Of a DNA stretch of 64,000 nucleotides, positions 62,526 to 64,000 are shown piece after piece. The position numbers and the translations under genes were made by a program. The DNA comes from Deltaproteobacteria bacterium RIFCSPHIGHO2_01_FULL_43_49 (lineage in GTDB: Bacteria > UBA10199 > SPLOWO2-01-44-7), in the NCBI GenBank assembly GCA_001798075.1, contig MGRG01000003.1, forward strand, positions 38,029 to 102,028. Direction: 5' to 3'. The notes beneath the pieces were generated by a model, which was not told where the DNA came from, searched no databases, and saw only the letters and a program-made list of their open reading frames with translations. How positions within the stretch are numbered: the first letter of the stretch is position 1; every line of letters begins with the position of its first letter.

Positions 62526-63864
62526 ATCCCTCTCTCCTTCCTATCTTCTCTTCTAGCTTAGCCAAAGCAATATTATAGTCAAATACCGTTTTGTAATACT
62601 CACCTCGGGTCAACAAGACAAGCTGCAACGCGTCGGTATATTGCTGTTCTTCCCCTACACCAATATCCAAATTTGTCTTTGAGAGAAACATCATCTGGCG
62701 GGCCATTTTTTGACGTTCTTCCGCTCGATCAACACTCGTTTTGAGTCTTTTGACCTCTCGATAACTCTCCTCAACTTCTAACCCAATCCCTCGTTTTGCC
62801 AACTGGCTCTCAATCTGAGCTTTGTAAAATTCGTTGCCAAGCCGTTTAATTTTTGCATTCGATCCGTGAAAATCAAACTGCCCTTTTAATTCAAGTCCGA
62901 CTCCGGCCCGCGTGAAATTAAAGGGATTATTGAAGGAGTCTGTGGCTCTCACATTTTGTACGTTATCGGTCGTCCGCCCAAACTCAAAAAAACCGCCAAG
63001 CCCCACTCTTGGAAATAATTTTCTTTTTTCCAACTGCTGTTCCAACCGTTTACTTTCAACTCCGATATTAATCAAGTGACTATCCGGTCTTTCTTCCATC
63101 GCTTTATCGACATAATTTTCCAGCGGCTCCAACTTTTTTGCGGCCGGTTCCAAACTGTAGCTTGCTAACTCGAAAGATTGCTCATCGGGCAGTCCCAACT
63201 GAATTTTCAAGGCATGTCTCGCCACTTTTTCCTTCGCATTGGCTTCATCGATCCTTCTTTCTAAATCGGATTTAAAAACTTTCAATTTCAAAATATCGTA
63301 GGGGGAATGTTCGTGTGTCTCTTCCTCTTTTTTCAATTTGTTGTTGATTTTGTTGACAGCATCTTGGGCTAAATTATTGAGTTCATGGCTTAATTGAATG
63401 CCGTAATAGAGTTGTTTGATCTCCGAATGAATTTTGGTTTCATCTTTGTTGCGTTCCACTTTGGCTGCTTCAATCCCTTGCTTTGCCAAATTTTGGGCGG
63501 TCGTCAATTGACCAAAGGCATAAAGTGGTATGCCAACTCCAACTTTGGACGTAGTAAAAAAAGTCAAATCCCCACCAAAAAATGATTGCGCAGCATTTAG
63601 GGCATCCAGAGGGGCAGGAGCCATCCGATGACTGTATTCGAGAATAGGCCAAAAACGAGCCTGTGCCTCTTCCAAGCGCCATCTAGAGCCCTCAATGGCA
63701 TAATCTCTTGCAGACAATTTCGCATTATTTTCCGAGGCCATTTTGAGACAGTCTTGAAGAGTCAGCCTCAATTTGGGCTGAGGCGGTGTTTGGGCCATCA
63801 AGGGGCCTGCAGATAAAAAAAAGGCCGCAGAAAAAACGGCAAGGAGCAGTCGCTTGTGTTGCAT
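62515..63864 (-). CDS. TolC-family outer-membrane efflux protein
   Basis: 449 residues with a signal peptide (about 1-24, ending PLMA) and the duplicated TolC layout: LTLQDCLKMASENNAKL and a long helix, beta segment, then the second helix pair (VDKAMEERPDSHLINIGVESK). It forms the outer-membrane exit channel of type I secretion or RND-like efflux. First gene of the mlaC unit. Partner pump not in the window. Confidence 0.93.
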   Translation of the reverse strand: MQHKRLLLAVFSAAFFLSAGPLMAQTPPQPKLRLTLQDCLKMASENNAKLSARDYAIEGSRWRLEEAQARFWPILEYSHRMAPAPLDALNAAQSFFGGDLTFFTTSKVGVGIPLYAFGQLTTAQNLAKQGIEAAKVERNKDETKIHSEIKQLYYGIQLSHELNNLAQDAVNKINNKLKKEEETHEHSPYDILKLKVFKSDLERRIDEANAKEKVARHALKIQLGLPDEQSFELASYSLEPAAKKLEPLENYVDKAMEERPDSHLINIGVESKRLEQQLEKRKLFPRVGLGGFFEFGRTTDNVQNVRATDSFNNPFNFTRAGVGLELKGQFDFHGSNAKIKRLGNEFYKAQIESQLAKRGIGLEVEESYREVKRLKTSVDRAEERQKMARQMMFLSKTNLDIGVGEEQQYTDALQLVLLTRGEYYKTVFDYNIALAKLEEKIGRREGYEE

Positions 63865-63904
63865 ACGTCCAATTTTGCTAACAGAATCGAGGCCTTAACG
63901 CAAG

Positions 63905-63983
63905 AAATCTTCTCCGACCTTTGCGAAAAACGCTTTCATAAATAAGATGGAGCTTCGGGGTCCTGTCCCTCCGGGATTGCACG
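63905..63983. repeat. Hairpin repeat family A, copy A8 (partial, at window end)
   Basis: GGAGCTTCGGGGTCCTGTCC (63949-63968) plus CTCCGGGA matches one side of copy A3, and TCTTCTCCGACCTTTGCGAA onward matches the outer arm of A1 and A3. The sequence then departs into unrelated DNA. No gene is seen in 63865-64000. Confidence 0.8.
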
Positions 63984-64000
63984 CCCTCCCGACAGATCGG

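Overview
The window reads as a moderately AT-rich chromosomal segment of a diderm (Gram-negative) bacterium. It carries a rod-shape and wall-synthesis operon, MlaC- and TolC-type envelope proteins, several lipoproteins, a menaquinone pathway and an ETF / ETF-quinone oxidoreductase / acyl-CoA dehydrogenase set. Gene content and the very high load of short palindromic intergenic repeats resemble uncultured deltaproteobacteria-like lineages (for example UBA10199-type genomes). That placement is an inference from family resemblance, not a measured one. No tRNA, rRNA or CRISPR array was recognised.

Layout. 1-2.2 kb: two divergent genes of unknown function, one cut by the window edge, driven by copies of the same promoter-like motif. 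2.3-8.5 kb: acyl-CoA thioesterase and thioredoxin (+), then mreB-mreC-mreD-mrdA-rodA (-). 8.7-11.4 kb: PpiD/SurA-N-like protein, CCA-adding-type nucleotidyltransferase and a small basic protein (+). 11.7-18.5 kb: an unknown gene and the translation operon rimP-nusA-infB-nrnA-truB (-), with an intrinsic terminator directly in front of rimP. 18.7-34.7 kb: an accessory island with hotdog thioesterase, DUF1016 nuclease, NYN nuclease, Fe-S-type PD-(D/E)XK nuclease, Xre-ImmA pair, a nuclease gene fragment, the Gp37/Gp68-TcmP pair, a small conserved protein, and a six-gene operon around a type III restriction-modification system. That operon also encodes a HEPN-like protein, a DUF1016 N-terminal protein, a DUF4145 protein and a RecB/Cas4-like nuclease. 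34.7-42.7 kb: menaquinone cluster menF, menD (two ORFs), menB, menA, menC, menE (-) and divergent menG/ubiE. 42.7-48.4 kb: toxin-antitoxin-like pair, lipoproteins, ComEC-like hydrolase, glutaredoxin, hypoxanthine phosphoribosyltransferase, PLC/S1-P1-like hydrolase, and two tiny Lys/Arg-rich genes around a terminator. 48.5-54.4 kb: larB, larE, phytochelatin-synthase-like peptidase, gamma-glutamyltransferase, two unknown genes and yjbQ. 54.4-63.9 kb: ETF-QO, deoxynucleoside kinase, acyl-CoA dehydrogenase, etfA, etfB, phosphodiesterase-like protein, mlaC and tolC (-).

How the genes work together. Acyl-CoA dehydrogenase passes electrons to EtfAB, then to ETF-QO and the quinone pool, and the men genes make menaquinone. 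The mre/mrd operon builds the lateral wall. The phytochelatin-synthase-like peptidase and gamma-glutamyltransferase can together dismantle glutathione. The accessory island is defence-like.

Most notable signals. (1) Three unknown genes at two distant sites share a bipartite promoter-like motif with fixed spacing. (2) Three families of hairpin repeats are scattered between housekeeping genes. Families A and C keep their stems by compensating changes between copies, and one family A copy is translated as the start of a signal peptide. (3) MenD is split in two at a domain border. (4) The type III R-M operon is enlarged by HEPN-type and nuclease genes. (5) A terminator sits just before rimP-nusA. 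(6) ETF-QO appears to lack one iron-sulfur cysteine.
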